From Clostridium sp. OF09-36 (GTDB lineage Bacteria; Bacillota; Clostridia; Lachnospirales; Lachnospiraceae), in contig NZ_QUMD01000017.1 in NCBI RefSeq assembly GCF_003481985.1, forward strand, positions 1 through 64,000: a stretch of DNA of 64,000 nucleotides. Direction: 5' to 3'. The notes below the pieces were generated by a model. It was not told the DNA's origin. It worked only from the letters and a program-made list of their open reading frames with translations, and did not search any database. Position numbers and translations under genes: made by a program. Of this stretch, positions 27,650-38,311 are shown piece after piece (position 1 is the first letter of the stretch; every line of letters begins with the position of its first letter).

Positions 27650-28795
27650 TTAGTAATGCCGTACCTCTGCGGCTGCCCGGATCTTCTGAATGACAGGCTC
27701 GGCGGCTGCGGAGGTGAAATATTGGAAGGTGCATGCTGGCACCTTCTTTTTTAATGCCTCAAAATCTCTGTCTTTGATCAGACAGCGCACGTCGGACGCG
27801 CTGATGGCACCATCTGTGTCGGCTTTCCTTGGAATGATATTGCAGGTCAGGCCGGCGGCGGACAGCTCCTCAGCCATGACCTGGTTGTAGATGCCGGTTA
27901 CCTGGCTGAAGGGTTCTTCCCCGACAAAACGGTCTGTGATGGAAAGAGCATTGGCAATGCGTAAAAACACCTGGATATCGAGCTTGGCATGAGATCGGAT
28001 GACCGTGTCGGAGTCCTTTAAAAAGTAGGACGGGAAGGTCGCATTGGAGATCATGTAAGGACCGGTCTCGTGGCAGATCACATTGGAAAGGTCTGCGCAG
28101 CCGTCTGCAACCAGCTGTCTGCGGACGGAGAATGGAACCAGGGAAGCATCCTCTGAGACAACAAATACATGGAGCAGGTCTACCGAAACAGCCGCCTGCT
28201 CGATCAGGTAACGGTGACCGAGTGTGAATGGATTTGCGTTCATGATAACGGCACCGATTCTTTGTGCGCCGGATGTCGTCGAGGCATCTGTGTCGTTTCT
28301 ATCGCGGAAAGTTCCATGACAATCTGTTTGCGTCAATGCAACTGGTTTGCTCTGGTTTGCCAAGAAAGCGTCTGTTTCACTCTGCAATCGTTTCAGATAA
28401 TCAGCAAAGCCGGTCCGGCGGTTTTCCATAAAGACAACTTTTCCTTCGACCCGTGCGATTTCGTAAAATCCAAGATCACCAAAAAAGCGGGCAGTATTAC
28501 ATTTAGTATATAAGAAGAGACTGGTGTTGCCGCGGCTGTACTGGTACTCGATCAGATGCGAGATCACCTGGTTCATCAGACCTTCGCCCTGATGTTCCGA
28601 GGAGACAGCCATGCAGCGCAGTGTGTTGGCAAAGCAGGAACCGGTTGCAACCAGGTTGTAGTCATCGTCGAACAGACCGATGCTGTAATCGAGATTTTTG
28701 TCTCGCTCGATTCCTTCTTTTTCCAATAGGGCGTCCATCTGGCGCACAGCGCGTTTATCGGTGGGAGATATTCTGCTGACGGTATAATCTGACAT
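27650..28795 (-). CDS. citC: [citrate (pro-3S)-lyase] ligase
   Basis: A 381-residue enzyme that acetylates the prosthetic group of citrate lyase using acetate and ATP. An N-terminal GNAT domain (VATGSCFANTLRCMAVSSEHQGEG) precedes a nucleotidyltransferase domain with MNANPFTLGHRYLIEQAA (HxGH-type site) and ISASDVRCLIKD near the end. The start at 28795 has GGAGGAC in front; an upstream in-frame ATG lies inside the promoter. Citrate lyase genes citD, citE and citF are not adjacent, as they would be in a normal cit operon; they may be elsewhere, or the protein may serve another acyl-carrier-like substrate. Confidence 0.88.
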   Translation of the reverse strand: MSDYTVSRISPTDKRAVRQMDALLEKEGIERDKNLDYSIGLFDDDYNLVATGSCFANTLRCMAVSSEHQGEGLMNQVISHLIEYQYSRGNTSLFLYTKCNTARFFGDLGFYEIARVEGKVVFMENRRTGFADYLKRLQSETDAFLANQSKPVALTQTDCHGTFRDRNDTDASTTSGAQRIGAVIMNANPFTLGHRYLIEQAAVSVDLLHVFVVSEDASLVPFSVRRQLVADGCADLSNVICHETGPYMISNATFPSYFLKDSDTVIRSHAKLDIQVFLRIANALSITDRFVGEEPFSQVTGIYNQVMAEELSAAGLTCNIIPRKADTDGAISASDVRCLIKDRDFEALKKKVPACTFQYFTSAAAEPVIQKIRAAAEVRHY

Positions 28796-28814
28796 AATAA
28801 GAAGTCCTCCGTGT

Positions 28815-28843
28815 TTTATTTTGAATACGTTTCGAAATGTCAA
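28815..28843 (-). promoter_or_regulatory. promoter of citC
   Basis: On the minus strand, TTGACA (28843-28838) and AATAAA (28820-28815) are 17 bases apart. The spacer holds a TTTCGAAA palindrome that could be an operator, though its regulator is unknown. Confidence 0.7.
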
Positions 28844-29055
28844 GTTTTCCGGCAGTCTGTGAAATCTGAATATGGAAACAGGAATGCCAGAACTGTGTTT
28901 AGTATAGCGTATTTCCAGTAAAAATGCGAATACTTCCTAAGTTATGGGGAATATTGGATTATGATGATGATTTGTAGCAAGGATGTTCAGTATGGAAAAT
29001 TCCAAGCACAGTTGGTGTGTAAAAGAATTTTGTCAATGCCTGCAGGCAGAAAGGA

Positions 29056-29921
29056 ATGAAATCACAGATGGGTAAACGGAAAATGAAAAATAGAAACAAA
29101 CAGACAGAAAAGTGGAATGCGGAAGATGGTGGAAAACAAATATCTGAAGTCAATAGCATGAACGAAGAAAATGCCAGGAAAAGGGAAAAAACAGATGTGC
29201 CGGTGAATGGAATGGAACGAATGCAAAATGGAGGCGAGCGGGTCCAGAACGGCGGAAATGAAGCGTTTGGTCTGGACTATGCGCAGGCTACGCTGGATGG
29301 TGGAAATGGCAAACATAAAATCCATCTGCTTTCCATCATCGGGGAAGTAGAGGGCACGAAAATCTGTCCGGAAATACGAAGGTTACAAAATACGATCAGA
29401 TTCTGCCCAGGCTTGCCGAGCTGGAGGATGATGACAGTGTGGAAGGCTTGCTGGTTCTTCTGAATACGTCCGGTGGGGATGTGGATGCAGGGCTTGCCAT
29501 TGCAGAGATGATCGCGTCCCTTTCCATGCCAACCGTTTCTTTGGTGTTGGGCGGCAGCCATTCCATCGGGGTACCACTTGCAGTTTCGACCGATCACTCT
29601 TTTATTGTCCCGACCGGGACGATGATGGTGCATCCGGTGCGCATGAGCGGAACGGTGATCGGAGCATCACAGACTTACGAGTATTTTGAAATGATCCAGG
29701 ACCGGATCCTGACCTTTGTCAGCGACCATGCGCAGATCGCGTATGACCAGGTGAAGCAGCTGATGCTGAATACGGAAATGCTGACCCGGGACCTGGGAAC
29801 GGTGCTGGTAGGAAGTGAAACCGTAAAAGCCGGACTCATCGATGAGGTCGGGGGGATCCGGGAGGCACTTGGGTATCTGTACCGGAAAATTGAAGAAGGA
29901 TGGGCGTCTTGCATTTCCTGA
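29056..29921 (+). CDS. ClpP-class serine protease, TepA-like (one frameshift)
   Basis: A ClpP/crotonase-fold peptidase of about 288 residues once rejoined. About 80 polar, charged residues precede the domain. The core shows VEGLLVLLNTSGGDVDAGLA, the nucleophile region GGSHSIGVPLA, the His region MMVHPVRMSG and a C-terminal acidic segment. In Bacillus subtilis tepA lies just before spoIIIE/ftsK, as here, so context supports a TepA-like assignment. The frame breaks near 29353: one missing base links IIGEVEG to HENLSGNTKVTKYDQILPRL. AAGGA lies right before 29056; the ATG at 29068 is an alternative start. Confidence 0.82.
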
Positions 29922-29969
29922 TAATTTTTTGTATACTAAGAACATTGGGAAAGAGGAGGCTGGATTTTT

Positions 29970-32900
29970 GTGGCAGCGAAGAAACAACAAAACAAAGTAA
30001 ATTCAGATAAAACAGCAAGAACAACAGGCAGCCGGAAATCAGCAGGAACCGGGGCGAAAAACGCGGCAAACAGCAGAAAAAAAGCTGGAAGAGCGAGACA
30101 GCTCCAGGAACCGGAGCCGCTGCCAGAGGAGGAAGGCCTGGTACGCGCAGAGGTGATCGTTCTTGGGTCTTTCGCGGCGGCAGTGCTTTTATTTTTGAGC
30201 AATTTCCATCTTTGCGGCTTTGCGGGTGATTTTTTGCGAAGCATCCAGCTTGGGCTGTTTGGCTTACCTGGCTACATTGCCCCGCTGGTGCTGTTCGTAG
30301 GAACCTGTTTTTACCAGGCAAACCGCGGAAACCGTGTGGCTTTGCACAAGAATGCTGCTTCGGCAGCAGCGTTTTTTCTGCTCTGCGGTTTTTCGCAGAT
30401 GATTTTTGGACAGCAGCCAGAGGCAGGAAAGGGAATATTGGAATATTACCGTCTGTCTGCGGCATCCGGCATGGGTGGAGGACTGGCCGGAGGACTTTTG
30501 TTTGGTGTACTCCGTTCTGTGCTTGGAAGCATTGGTGCATTTCTGATTCTGGCAGTTGGCATGATCCTGTGTATGGTGTGCATCACCGGGCGTTCGTTTG
30601 TGAAGGCGGTGAAGCATCACAGTGATGCTGCTTATCAGTATGCCAGGGAGGACATGGAGCGCCGCCGGGAAATCCATGCGGAGCGCCAGGAAGAGCGCAG
30701 GAAACTTCGTGAAGAACAGCGGGTGCGCGGCGTGAATCTTGGTTCCACGTATCTGCCGGCGAAAGAAGACGAGTACCTGGAGGAAGATCCAGAAGCAGAT
30801 TACGGCGAGCGTTACGAGGATGATTATGATAACGGCTATGATGATGGCAGTGCCGACAATCATGACAGCGGCTATCATGACAACTATGCTGACGGTCATG
30901 CGGAACATTACGATGACAGCTATGATTATGGTGACAGCGATAGCGGCAGCTATGGTGAAAGTTATGGCACCCGTGGAAGGGCAGAGCATGCTGCAAGCCG
31001 TCCGCGTCCGAAGCGGCAGACACCGGACCAGGCAGACGTGTTTACCGGAAGTATTTCCATGCCGGATGAATACCGGGATGAAAAGCCGGATGTTCCTGCT
31101 TATTCAACCAATCTTCCGGCCGGGGAAGTGGTACCGCCGGAGCCGGAGGATGATTACGATCTGGAGGCTGCAGCCAGAAAACTGACCGAGTCTGGCTTTG
31201 GGCGCTTTGAAGAAGCCGGGGAGGTTTTCACCGGCGGTGCAAGAAAGCTTGACGGGCCAGTGAAAACGGACCGGGCAGAGAAAGCGGATACTTACGAGGA
31301 TGTGGCTCCGTGGGATGAGCCGGATACATATACAGAGAATCCATACACAGAAAATTCGTATACAGCAGATCCTTATGCGCAGCAGCAAGCTGAAATGCGG
31401 AACGGACAGAAGATGCAGCAGGAGCAGACGAAAGCAGTCCAGGCAGCTTCCGCAGAAAATGCGACGCTGAACCGGGTGCAGAAACCGGCACAGGGAACCG
31501 GGCAGGAATTGCAGACAGAATCAGCGCAGCAGATGTGGGAGACCGTGCAGGAACCACAGCCGGAGCCAGTGCAGCGGATGCAGGAGCCATCTCCGTACAT
31601 GCCGGAGCCTGCCCCGGAGGAGTACCTCCCGGAGCCGGATGTGGCTTACACGGTAAAAACGGAGCAGAACACCGACTTTGCGATTCCGGAGGAAAGCAAA
31701 CATGTGGTCACTGCGGGAGGCAAGGTCATCGAGACCGATACGGAGGCCCTTCAGAAGAAACTGGAATCCACAAAAAAGGCGGAGACAGCAAAACGCGAGG
31801 CCGAGCAGGCCGACAGCGAAGCTGCACTACAGCAGAAGATCCAGGAAAAGGAAGAACAGCCGAAAAAACCATATATTTATCCGCCGCTTAGCCTGTTAAA
31901 GCGTGGCAGCCGGAATCCTGGCGGTTACTCGGAGCAGGAATACCGGGAAACTGCAGTGAAGCTGCAGCAGACGCTGCGCAACTTTGGCGTTGGCGTTACC
32001 GTGACCAATATCAGCTGTGGACCTTCCGTCACCCGATATGAGCTGCACCCGGAGCAGGGCGTAAAGGTCAGCAAGATCGTCGGACTTGCCGATGACATTA
32101 AGCTGAGCCTGGCGGCAGAGGATATCCGTATTGAGGCACCAATCCCGGGCAAGTCTGCAGTGGGTATCGAGGTGCCGAATAAAGAGAAGACATCCGTATT
32201 CTTGCGCGATCTTCTGGAGTCCGATACGTTCCAGAAGCATCCGTCCAGACTGGCTTTCGCAGTCGGAAAGGATATCGGCGGTCAGGTCGTGGTAACCGAT
32301 ATCGCCAAGATGCCGCATCTTCTGATCGCGGGCGCGACCGGATCCGGTAAGTCGGTCTGCATCAACACGATTATCATGAGCATCATCTACAAGGCTGACC
32401 CGGAGGATGTCAAGCTCATCATGGTGGATCCGAAGGTCGTGGAGCTGAGCGTATATAACGGCATTCCGCATCTGCTGATTCCGGTTGTGACCGATCCGAA
32501 GAAAGCATCCGGTGCCTTGAACTGGGCAGTAGCCGAGATGACAGACCGCTACAAGAAATTTGCGAAATACGGTGTGCGTGACTTAAAAGGCTACAATGCA
32601 AAGATTGAGACGATTCAGGATATTGATGACGCAGACAAGCCGAAAAAGATGCCGCAGATCGTCATCATCGTGGACGAGCTTGCGGATCTGATGATGGTGG
32701 CTCCGGGCGAGGTGGAGGATGCAATCTGCCGTCTGGCCCAGCTGGCGCGTGCGGCAGGCATTCATCTGGTCATCGCGACCCAGAGACCGTCGGTCAATGT
32801 CATTACCGGACTGATCAAGGCAAACGTACCGTCAAGAATCGCATTTTCCGTTTCTTCCGGCGTGGATTCCCGTACCATCATCGATATGAACGGTGCGGAG

Positions 32901-33317
32901 AAGCTTCTCGGAAAGGGCGATATGCTCTTTTATCCGGCGGGGTTCCCGAAACCTCAGCGTGTGCAGGGCGCCTTTGTCTCCGACTCGGAGGTCCAGCAGG
33001 TAGTGGACTTCTTAACCGAGCAGGGATTGACAGCCCAGTACAGTCCGGAAGTAGAAAACAGTATGAACGCGGCTCCTTCTGCGACAAGCTCCGGCCCGTC
33101 TAACAGCCGGGACGAGTACTTTGAGCAGGCCGGCCGTTTCATAATAGAAAAAGAAAAGGCATCCATTGGTATGCTGCAGCGTATGTTCAAGATCGGATTC
33201 AACCGTGCCGCAAGGATCATGGACCAGCTGGCGGAGGCCGGTGTGGTCGGCGAGGAAGAGGGAACAAAGCCCCGTAAAGTCCTTATGACTATGGAAGAAT
33301 TTGACCAGATCATTTAA
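29970..33317 (+). CDS. DNA translocase FtsK/SpoIIIE
   Basis: A 1115-residue membrane-anchored DNA pump for chromosome segregation at division or sporulation. GTG at 29970 follows GAGGAGG. A Lys/Arg-rich start precedes about four membrane helices (residues about 55-215). A long linker (about 260-610) contains a Tyr/Asp-rich stretch (DDYDNGYDDGSADNHDSGY) and Pro/Glu/Gln-rich repeats. The motor has Walker A GATGSGKSVCIN, Walker B IIIVDELADLMMV and LARAAGIHLVIATQRPSV. The gamma winged-helix domain (QAGRFIIEKEKASIGMLQR) that reads KOPS/SRS sites ends the protein. The linker is longer than in B. subtilis SpoIIIE. A tepA-like gene lies upstream. Confidence 0.95.
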   Translation: MAAKKQQNKVNSDKTARTTGSRKSAGTGAKNAANSRKKAGRARQLQEPEPLPEEEGLVRAEVIVLGSFAAAVLLFLSNFHLCGFAGDFLRSIQLGLFGLPGYIAPLVLFVGTCFYQANRGNRVALHKNAASAAAFFLLCGFSQMIFGQQPEAGKGILEYYRLSAASGMGGGLAGGLLFGVLRSVLGSIGAFLILAVGMILCMVCITGRSFVKAVKHHSDAAYQYAREDMERRREIHAERQEERRKLREEQRVRGVNLGSTYLPAKEDEYLEEDPEADYGERYEDDYDNGYDDGSADNHDSGYHDNYADGHAEHYDDSYDYGDSDSGSYGESYGTRGRAEHAASRPRPKRQTPDQADVFTGSISMPDEYRDEKPDVPAYSTNLPAGEVVPPEPEDDYDLEAAARKLTESGFGRFEEAGEVFTGGARKLDGPVKTDRAEKADTYEDVAPWDEPDTYTENPYTENSYTADPYAQQQAEMRNGQKMQQEQTKAVQAASAENATLNRVQKPAQGTGQELQTESAQQMWETVQEPQPEPVQRMQEPSPYMPEPAPEEYLPEPDVAYTVKTEQNTDFAIPEESKHVVTAGGKVIETDTEALQKKLESTKKAETAKREAEQADSEAALQQKIQEKEEQPKKPYIYPPLSLLKRGSRNPGGYSEQEYRETAVKLQQTLRNFGVGVTVTNISCGPSVTRYELHPEQGVKVSKIVGLADDIKLSLAAEDIRIEAPIPGKSAVGIEVPNKEKTSVFLRDLLESDTFQKHPSRLAFAVGKDIGGQVVVTDIAKMPHLLIAGATGSGKSVCINTIIMSIIYKADPEDVKLIMVDPKVVELSVYNGIPHLLIPVVTDPKKASGALNWAVAEMTDRYKKFAKYGVRDLKGYNAKIETIQDIDDADKPKKMPQIVIIVDELADLMMVAPGEVEDAICRLAQLARAAGIHLVIATQRPSVNVITGLIKANVPSRIAFSVSSGVDSRTIIDMNGAEKLLGKGDMLFYPAGFPKPQRVQGAFVSDSEVQQVVDFLTEQGLTAQYSPEVENSMNAAPSATSSGPSNSRDEYFEQAGRFIIEKEKASIGMLQRMFKIGFNRAARIMDQLAEAGVVGEEEGTKPRKVLMTMEEFDQII

Positions 33318-33423
33318 CCCAGGATGAAACGGTACAGGCTGCCGGCGCATTGCGTGCAGACAGGAGATCAACAGCTGACAGTTTCATTCAGACCACAGGA
33401 AAAAGAAAGGGAGGATACTGGAT

Positions 33424-35092
33424 ATGAAGACAGATATTGAAATCGCGCAGGAGGCGGTAAAGCTTCCAATCAAAGAGGTTGCAGAGAGCTATGGAATCGT
33501 TGAGGATGATCTGGAACTGTACGGCAAGTACAAGGCAAAGATCACCGATGAGCTGTGGCAGCAGGTGAAGGACGTCCGGACGGAAAGCTGGTTCTGGTCA
33601 CTGCGATCAACCCGACTCCGGCAGGCGAGGGCAAGACCACGACCAGCATCGGTCTGGCAGATGCCCTTACAAGACTTGGCAAGAAGACCATGATCGCCTT
33701 GCGTGAGCCGTCCCTTGGACCGTGCTTTGGCATTAAGGGCGGAGCAGCAGGCGGCGGTTTTGCCCAGGTTGTTCCGATGGAGGATTTAAACCTTCACTTC
33801 ACCGGAGACTTCCATGCGATCACATCCGCGAATAACTTACTGGCAGCACTGTTAGACAACCATATCCAGCAGGGCAATGCCCTCAGATCGATACCAGACA
33901 GATCCTCTGGAAACGCTGTCTGGATATGAACGACCGTGTACTCCGCAATGTTGTGGTAGGCCTTGGCGCAAAGGCAGATGGTGTTGTGCGTGAAGATCAT
34001 TTCGTGATCACGGTTGCTTCTGAGATCATGGCAATCCTTTGCCTGGCAAACGATATGAACGACTTGAAAGAGCGTCTCGGCAAGATCATCGTTGCATATA
34101 ATTATGCCGGAGAGCCGGTTACTGCAGCACAGCTGCATGCAGTAGGAGCAATGGCAGCGCTGTTAAAGGATGCCATCAAGCCGAACCTGATCCAGACCCT
34201 GGAGCATACCGGTGCCCTGGTACACGGCGGACCGTTCGCAAACATCGCACATGGCTGCAACAGCGTGCGTGCGACCAAGACCGCGTTAAAGCTGGCGGAT
34301 ATCGTGGTAACCGAGGCAGGCTTTGGCGCAGATCTGGGTGCAGAGAAGTTCATGGACATCAAGTGCCGCAAGGCAGACTTAAAGCCGGATGCAGTTGTTC
34401 TGGTGGCAACCGTGCGTGCATTAAAGTACAACGGCGGTGTGCCGAAGACGGAACTGGCGGCAGAGAATCTGGATGCGCTGAAGAAAGGTATCGTAAACCT
34501 GGAGAAGCACATCGAGAACCTGCAGAAGTTTGGTGTTCCGGTTGTAGTAACCTTAAACTCCTTTGTGACCGATACCGAGGCAGAGTACGCATTCATCCGC
34601 GATTTCTGCGAGGCACGCGGCTGTGAATTCGCGCTCTCTGAGGTATGGGCAAAAGGCGGCGAGGGCGGTGAAGCCCTGGCAAACAAAGTGCTGGAGACTC
34701 TGGCAAACAAGGAGAGCCATTACCATGCCCTGTACCCGGATGAGATGAGCTTAAAGGATAAGGTCAAGACTATTGCCACCGAGATCTACGGTGCAGACGG
34801 CGTTTCCTACGCTCCGGCAGCATCTAAGGCCCTGGCACGCATCGAGGAGATGGGCTTTGGCAATCTTCCGGTCTGCATGGCAAAGACCCAGTATTCCCTG
34901 TCTGATGACCAGACCAGGCTGGGACGCCCGGCCGGATTCACCATCAATGTGCGCGATGCTTATGTTTCCGCAGGCGCAGGCTTTGTGGTTGTTCTGACCG
35001 GCGCGATCATGACCATGCCGGGACTTCCGAAAAAACCGGCTGCAGACGGCATCGATGTCGATGAAAACGGCGTGATTACCGGACTGTTCTAG
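33424..35092 (+). CDS. fhs: formate-tetrahydrofolate ligase (two frameshifts)
   Basis: ATP-dependent synthesis of 10-formyl-tetrahydrofolate from formate, supplying one-carbon units and, in acetogens, the methyl branch of the Wood-Ljungdahl pathway. About 556 residues when rejoined, the family length. Motifs: NPTPAGEGKTTTSIGLADAL (nucleotide site), EPSLGPCFGIKGGAAGGG, and GAGFVVVLTGAIMTMPGLP near the end. The start follows GGGAGG. Frame breaks occur near 33573 (inside VKDRPDGKLVLVTA) and 33883 (inside NALQIDTRQILW); one missing base at each restores uninterrupted family sequence, so these are probably sequence errors. Confidence 0.92.
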
Positions 35093-35218
35093 AAAAAACG
35101 CCTGTAATCTGGCACAGGCCGGATTGCAGGCATGAAACATGCATGCGGGGCAGCAGGATTGTATGTCGTGCATGCGTGGACAGAAAACAAAAACGTGTGG
35201 AAAGGATAGACGAAGAGT

Positions 35219-36678
35219 ATGACGATAAGAGACTGGTTAGAGGGACTTTCTTACAAGCTGGTACAGGGAAGCCTGGACGTGGAAGTAAACGAAGTCGTAT
35301 ACGATTCCAGAAAAGCGGCTCCGGGAGCTGTATTTGTCTGCATGAAAGGAACAAAGATCGATTCCCATGATTTTGTGGGACAGGTAACGGATGCGGGTGT
35401 GAAGGTGCTTGTGACTGAGCATGCAGTAGAGGCACCGGCAGATGTGACGGTCGTGGAGACAGCAAATGGCAGGGAGGCACTGGCGCTTTTATCGGCAGCA
35501 CGGTTTGGCTATCCTTCCCGCAAGCTGACCATGATCGGTGTCACCGGAACCAAAGGAAAGACAACGACCACCCACATGATCAAGACGATTCTGGAGACAG
35601 CCGGAAAGAAAACCGGCATGATCGGAACCAACGGTGTCTACATCGGCGAGGAGCATTTCCCGACTGTGAACACGACGCCGGAATCCTATGATCTGCACCG
35701 CTATTTTGCAAAAATGGTGGAAGAGGGCTGTGCGTGCTGCGTGATGGAGGTTTCCTCCCAGGCAATGAAGATGCACCGGGTCGCAGGCATCCAGTTTGAT
35801 TACGGCTTGTTTACCAACATTTCCCCGGATCATATCGGAAAAGATGAGCATGCGGATTTTGCGGAGTACTTATACTATAAAAAGCAGCTTTTTGCGCAGA
35901 GTAAGCGTGCCCTGGTCAATGTCGATGATGAGCATATCGAGGAAATTGTAAAGGATATCCCGTGTCCGTGGACCGGATTTGGCTTAAAAGAGGGAGCAGG
36001 CTTCCAGGCAGAGAACATCCACTATGTCTCCGAGCCGGATTTTGTTGGCGTGGAGTTTGACATCAAGGGCGAGCATCAGATCCCGGTGCGTGTCAGCATC
36101 CCTGGCAAGTTTAATGTATACAATGCGCTGGCGGCAGCAGCAGTTACGCTCTGGGTGGGCGTTCCGGCAGATAAGCTGCAGCATGCCCTGGAGCATTTAA
36201 AGATTAACGGCCGTATGGAGATTGTCTATACCTCCGAAAAATGCTGTGTGATTGTGGATTATGCCCACAATGCAGTCAGCATGGAAAGCCTTCTCGAAAC
36301 GCTCAGGGAGTATCATCCGAAGCGCCTGGTGGTTGTATTTGGCTGCGGTGGAAACCGCTCAAAAGACCGCCGTTATTCCATGGGTGAGATCGGCGGCCGC
36401 ATGGCAGATCTTTCCATCATTACCGCAGATAACTCCCGCTTTGAGAAGGTGGAGGATATCATTGCGGATATCCGCGGCAGCATCGAGAAAACCGGCGGAA
36501 AATTCATCGAAATCCCGGACCGGAAGGAAGCCATTACCTACAGCATCACCCATGCCGAGCAGGGAGATATGATTGCCATCATCGGTAAGGGACATGAGGA
36601 TTATCAGGAGATTAACGGAGTGCGTTATCCGTTTTTGGACCGCGCGTGGTGGAAGAGGTTGTGAAGACCTTGCAGTAA
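35219..36678 (+). CDS. murE: UDP-MurNAc-tripeptide synthetase MurE (frameshift near the end)
   Basis: Adds the third residue (meso-DAP or a relative) to UDP-MurNAc-L-Ala-D-Glu. The ATP loop is GVTGTKGKTTTTHM; substrate segments include NTTPESYDLHRYF and EVSSQAMKMHRV. The motif that recognises the third amino acid, usually DNPR, reads DNSRFEKVED here. The uninterrupted frame stops at 36664 with an atypical tail; restoring one base near 36644 gives FLDR-VVEEVVKTLQ and a stop at 36676-36678, which fits the family better. murF follows, and dapF elsewhere in the window supports DAP as substrate. Confidence 0.9.
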
Positions 36679-36802
36679 AACGCATGCAGAATCCATGATG
36701 GAAAATGGCATGGCATTGCGAAACATGCTGTATGTAAAAATGACATAGAGCATTGCCAGAATGGCAGCATGTAAAAAATAGAAACAGAAAAGAGAACCGG
36801 AC

Positions 36803-38179
36803 ATGGAAAAGATAACGGTAAAGGATATTGTAACAGCAGTAAATGGAACGCTTTTATGCGGGGATGAGAATCATCCGGTGGAGCATCTGAGCATTGATTC
36901 CAGAACCATGAAGGGCAACGACTTGTTTGTGCCGCTCATCGGCGAAAAGGTAGACGCCCACCGCTTTATCGAGCAGGCCTTTGGCGCAGGAGCTGTGGCG
37001 GTGCTGACCTCCGAGCACGATCATGCAGAGGATGCAGATCATGCGTGGATCCGGGTGGCCGACACCAAAAAGGCACTGCAGGAGATTGGCCGCTATTACC
37101 GCAGCCACTTAAGTCTGCCGATCATCGGCATTACCGGAAGTGTCGGAAAGACAACCACCCGTGAGATGGTGGCAGCAGCACTTTCTGCAAAATACCGGGT
37201 TTACAAGACCCCGGGTAACTCCAACAGCCAGGTCGGTGTGCCGATCACGCTGTCCGAGATTACCTCTGCGGATGAGATCGGTGTCTTAGAGCTTGGCATG
37301 AGCATGCCGGGAGAGCTGACCGTGATCGCGAAGATCGCACAGGTGGATATGGCGGTGATCACCAATGTCGGCATTACCCATATTGAGCAGCTTGGAAGCC
37401 AGGAGAATATTTACCGCGAAAAACTGACCATTCAGGATGGTTTAAAGGAAGGCGGCATTCTCTTCTTAAACGGGGATGACCCGCTGCTAAAGGAGACAAA
37501 AGCAAAAGCAGGATGCCGTACCGTCTATTATGGAACCGGGGAAAATTCGGAGTACCGCGCGGAGGATATCCGCAGTGAAGACGGGTATCCGGTGTTCACA
37601 GCAAACTGCCGCGGGGAAAAATACATGGTGCGATTAAGCATTATGGGCCGTCACAACGTGTTAAATGCGATGGTAGCACTGGCTGTGGCAGATCTGAGCG
37701 GAGTTCCGCTTTCTGATGCTGTGAAGACTCTGGCTGCGTTTACCGGCTTTAAAAACCGTCAGCAGATCGCGGAAAAGAACGGGGTCATAGTCATCGATGA
37801 TACCTATAACGCAAGTCCGGTTTCCATGAAAGCAGGACTTGAGGTGTTAGAGGCGAAAGCAAAAGGGCGCCGGATTGCAGTCCTTGCCGATATGAAGGAG
37901 CTGGGACCGGATTCTGCCAAATTCCATTATGAGGTAGGAAGCTGGATGAAATCGCATCCGGTGGATGTATTATTTACATACGGAGAGCTTGCCCTTCAGA
38001 TTGAAAAAGGCGCAAAGCGTGCCGGTATGAAGGCAGAATACCTGCATTTTGATGAAAACCAGAAAGAAGCAATGGTAGATGCCTTAAAAGCAAAGCTTCA
38101 GACGGGTGACTGCGTGCTCTTGAAGGGCTCCAACAGCATGCGCCTGGGCGAGGTGGCGGCAAAGCTGCTGGCTGAGTAA
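36803..38179 (+). CDS. murF: UDP-MurNAc-tripeptide:D-Ala-D-Ala ligase
   Basis: Last cytoplasmic amino-acid addition to the peptidoglycan precursor, joining D-Ala-D-Ala to UDP-MurNAc-tripeptide. The protein has 458 residues. The ATP loop is GITGSVGKTTTREM; KTPGNSNSQVGVPIT, LELGMSMPGE and the central-domain VIDDTYNASPVSMKAGLEVL are family hallmarks. The frame is intact. It follows murE by 124 bases, a spacing that contains only small hairpins. Confidence 0.96.
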   Translation: MEKITVKDIVTAVNGTLLCGDENHPVEHLSIDSRTMKGNDLFVPLIGEKVDAHRFIEQAFGAGAVAVLTSEHDHAEDADHAWIRVADTKKALQEIGRYYRSHLSLPIIGITGSVGKTTTREMVAAALSAKYRVYKTPGNSNSQVGVPITLSEITSADEIGVLELGMSMPGELTVIAKIAQVDMAVITNVGITHIEQLGSQENIYREKLTIQDGLKEGGILFLNGDDPLLKETKAKAGCRTVYYGTGENSEYRAEDIRSEDGYPVFTANCRGEKYMVRLSIMGRHNVLNAMVALAVADLSGVPLSDAVKTLAAFTGFKNRQQIAEKNGVIVIDDTYNASPVSMKAGLEVLEAKAKGRRIAVLADMKELGPDSAKFHYEVGSWMKSHPVDVLFTYGELALQIEKGAKRAGMKAEYLHFDENQKEAMVDALKAKLQTGDCVLLKGSNSMRLGEVAAKLLAE

Positions 38180-38182
38180 AAA

Positions 38183-38213
38183 ATTACTGTTTGCGCAGCA
38201 CGTGAAGAGTAAT
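38183..38213. repeat. intergenic palindromic element, copy 38.2 kb
   Basis: Arms ATTACT (38183-38188) and AGTAAT (38208-38213) enclose a core with GCACGTGAAG. It lies just after murF and shares its architecture with other copies in the window. Confidence 0.5.
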
Positions 38214-38311
38214 GAAAGAAGCATGATAGCCAGCTGCACAAAGAATTGCCCGGTTTTGTGCGGGCAGGAATGAAAACATGGGTCGTAAGACCTCAAAAGA
38301 CAGGAGTATTT

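Noticed and set aside
30739..31185. Met/Thr/Ala-rich frame within ftsK
   Set aside because: It is an alternate frame of the Asp/Tyr repeat coding region, not a gene.
33573..33883. Programmed ribosomal frameshifting in fhs, priA and others
   Set aside because: No slippery heptamers with downstream structures are shared, and many unrelated genes are affected in the same way.
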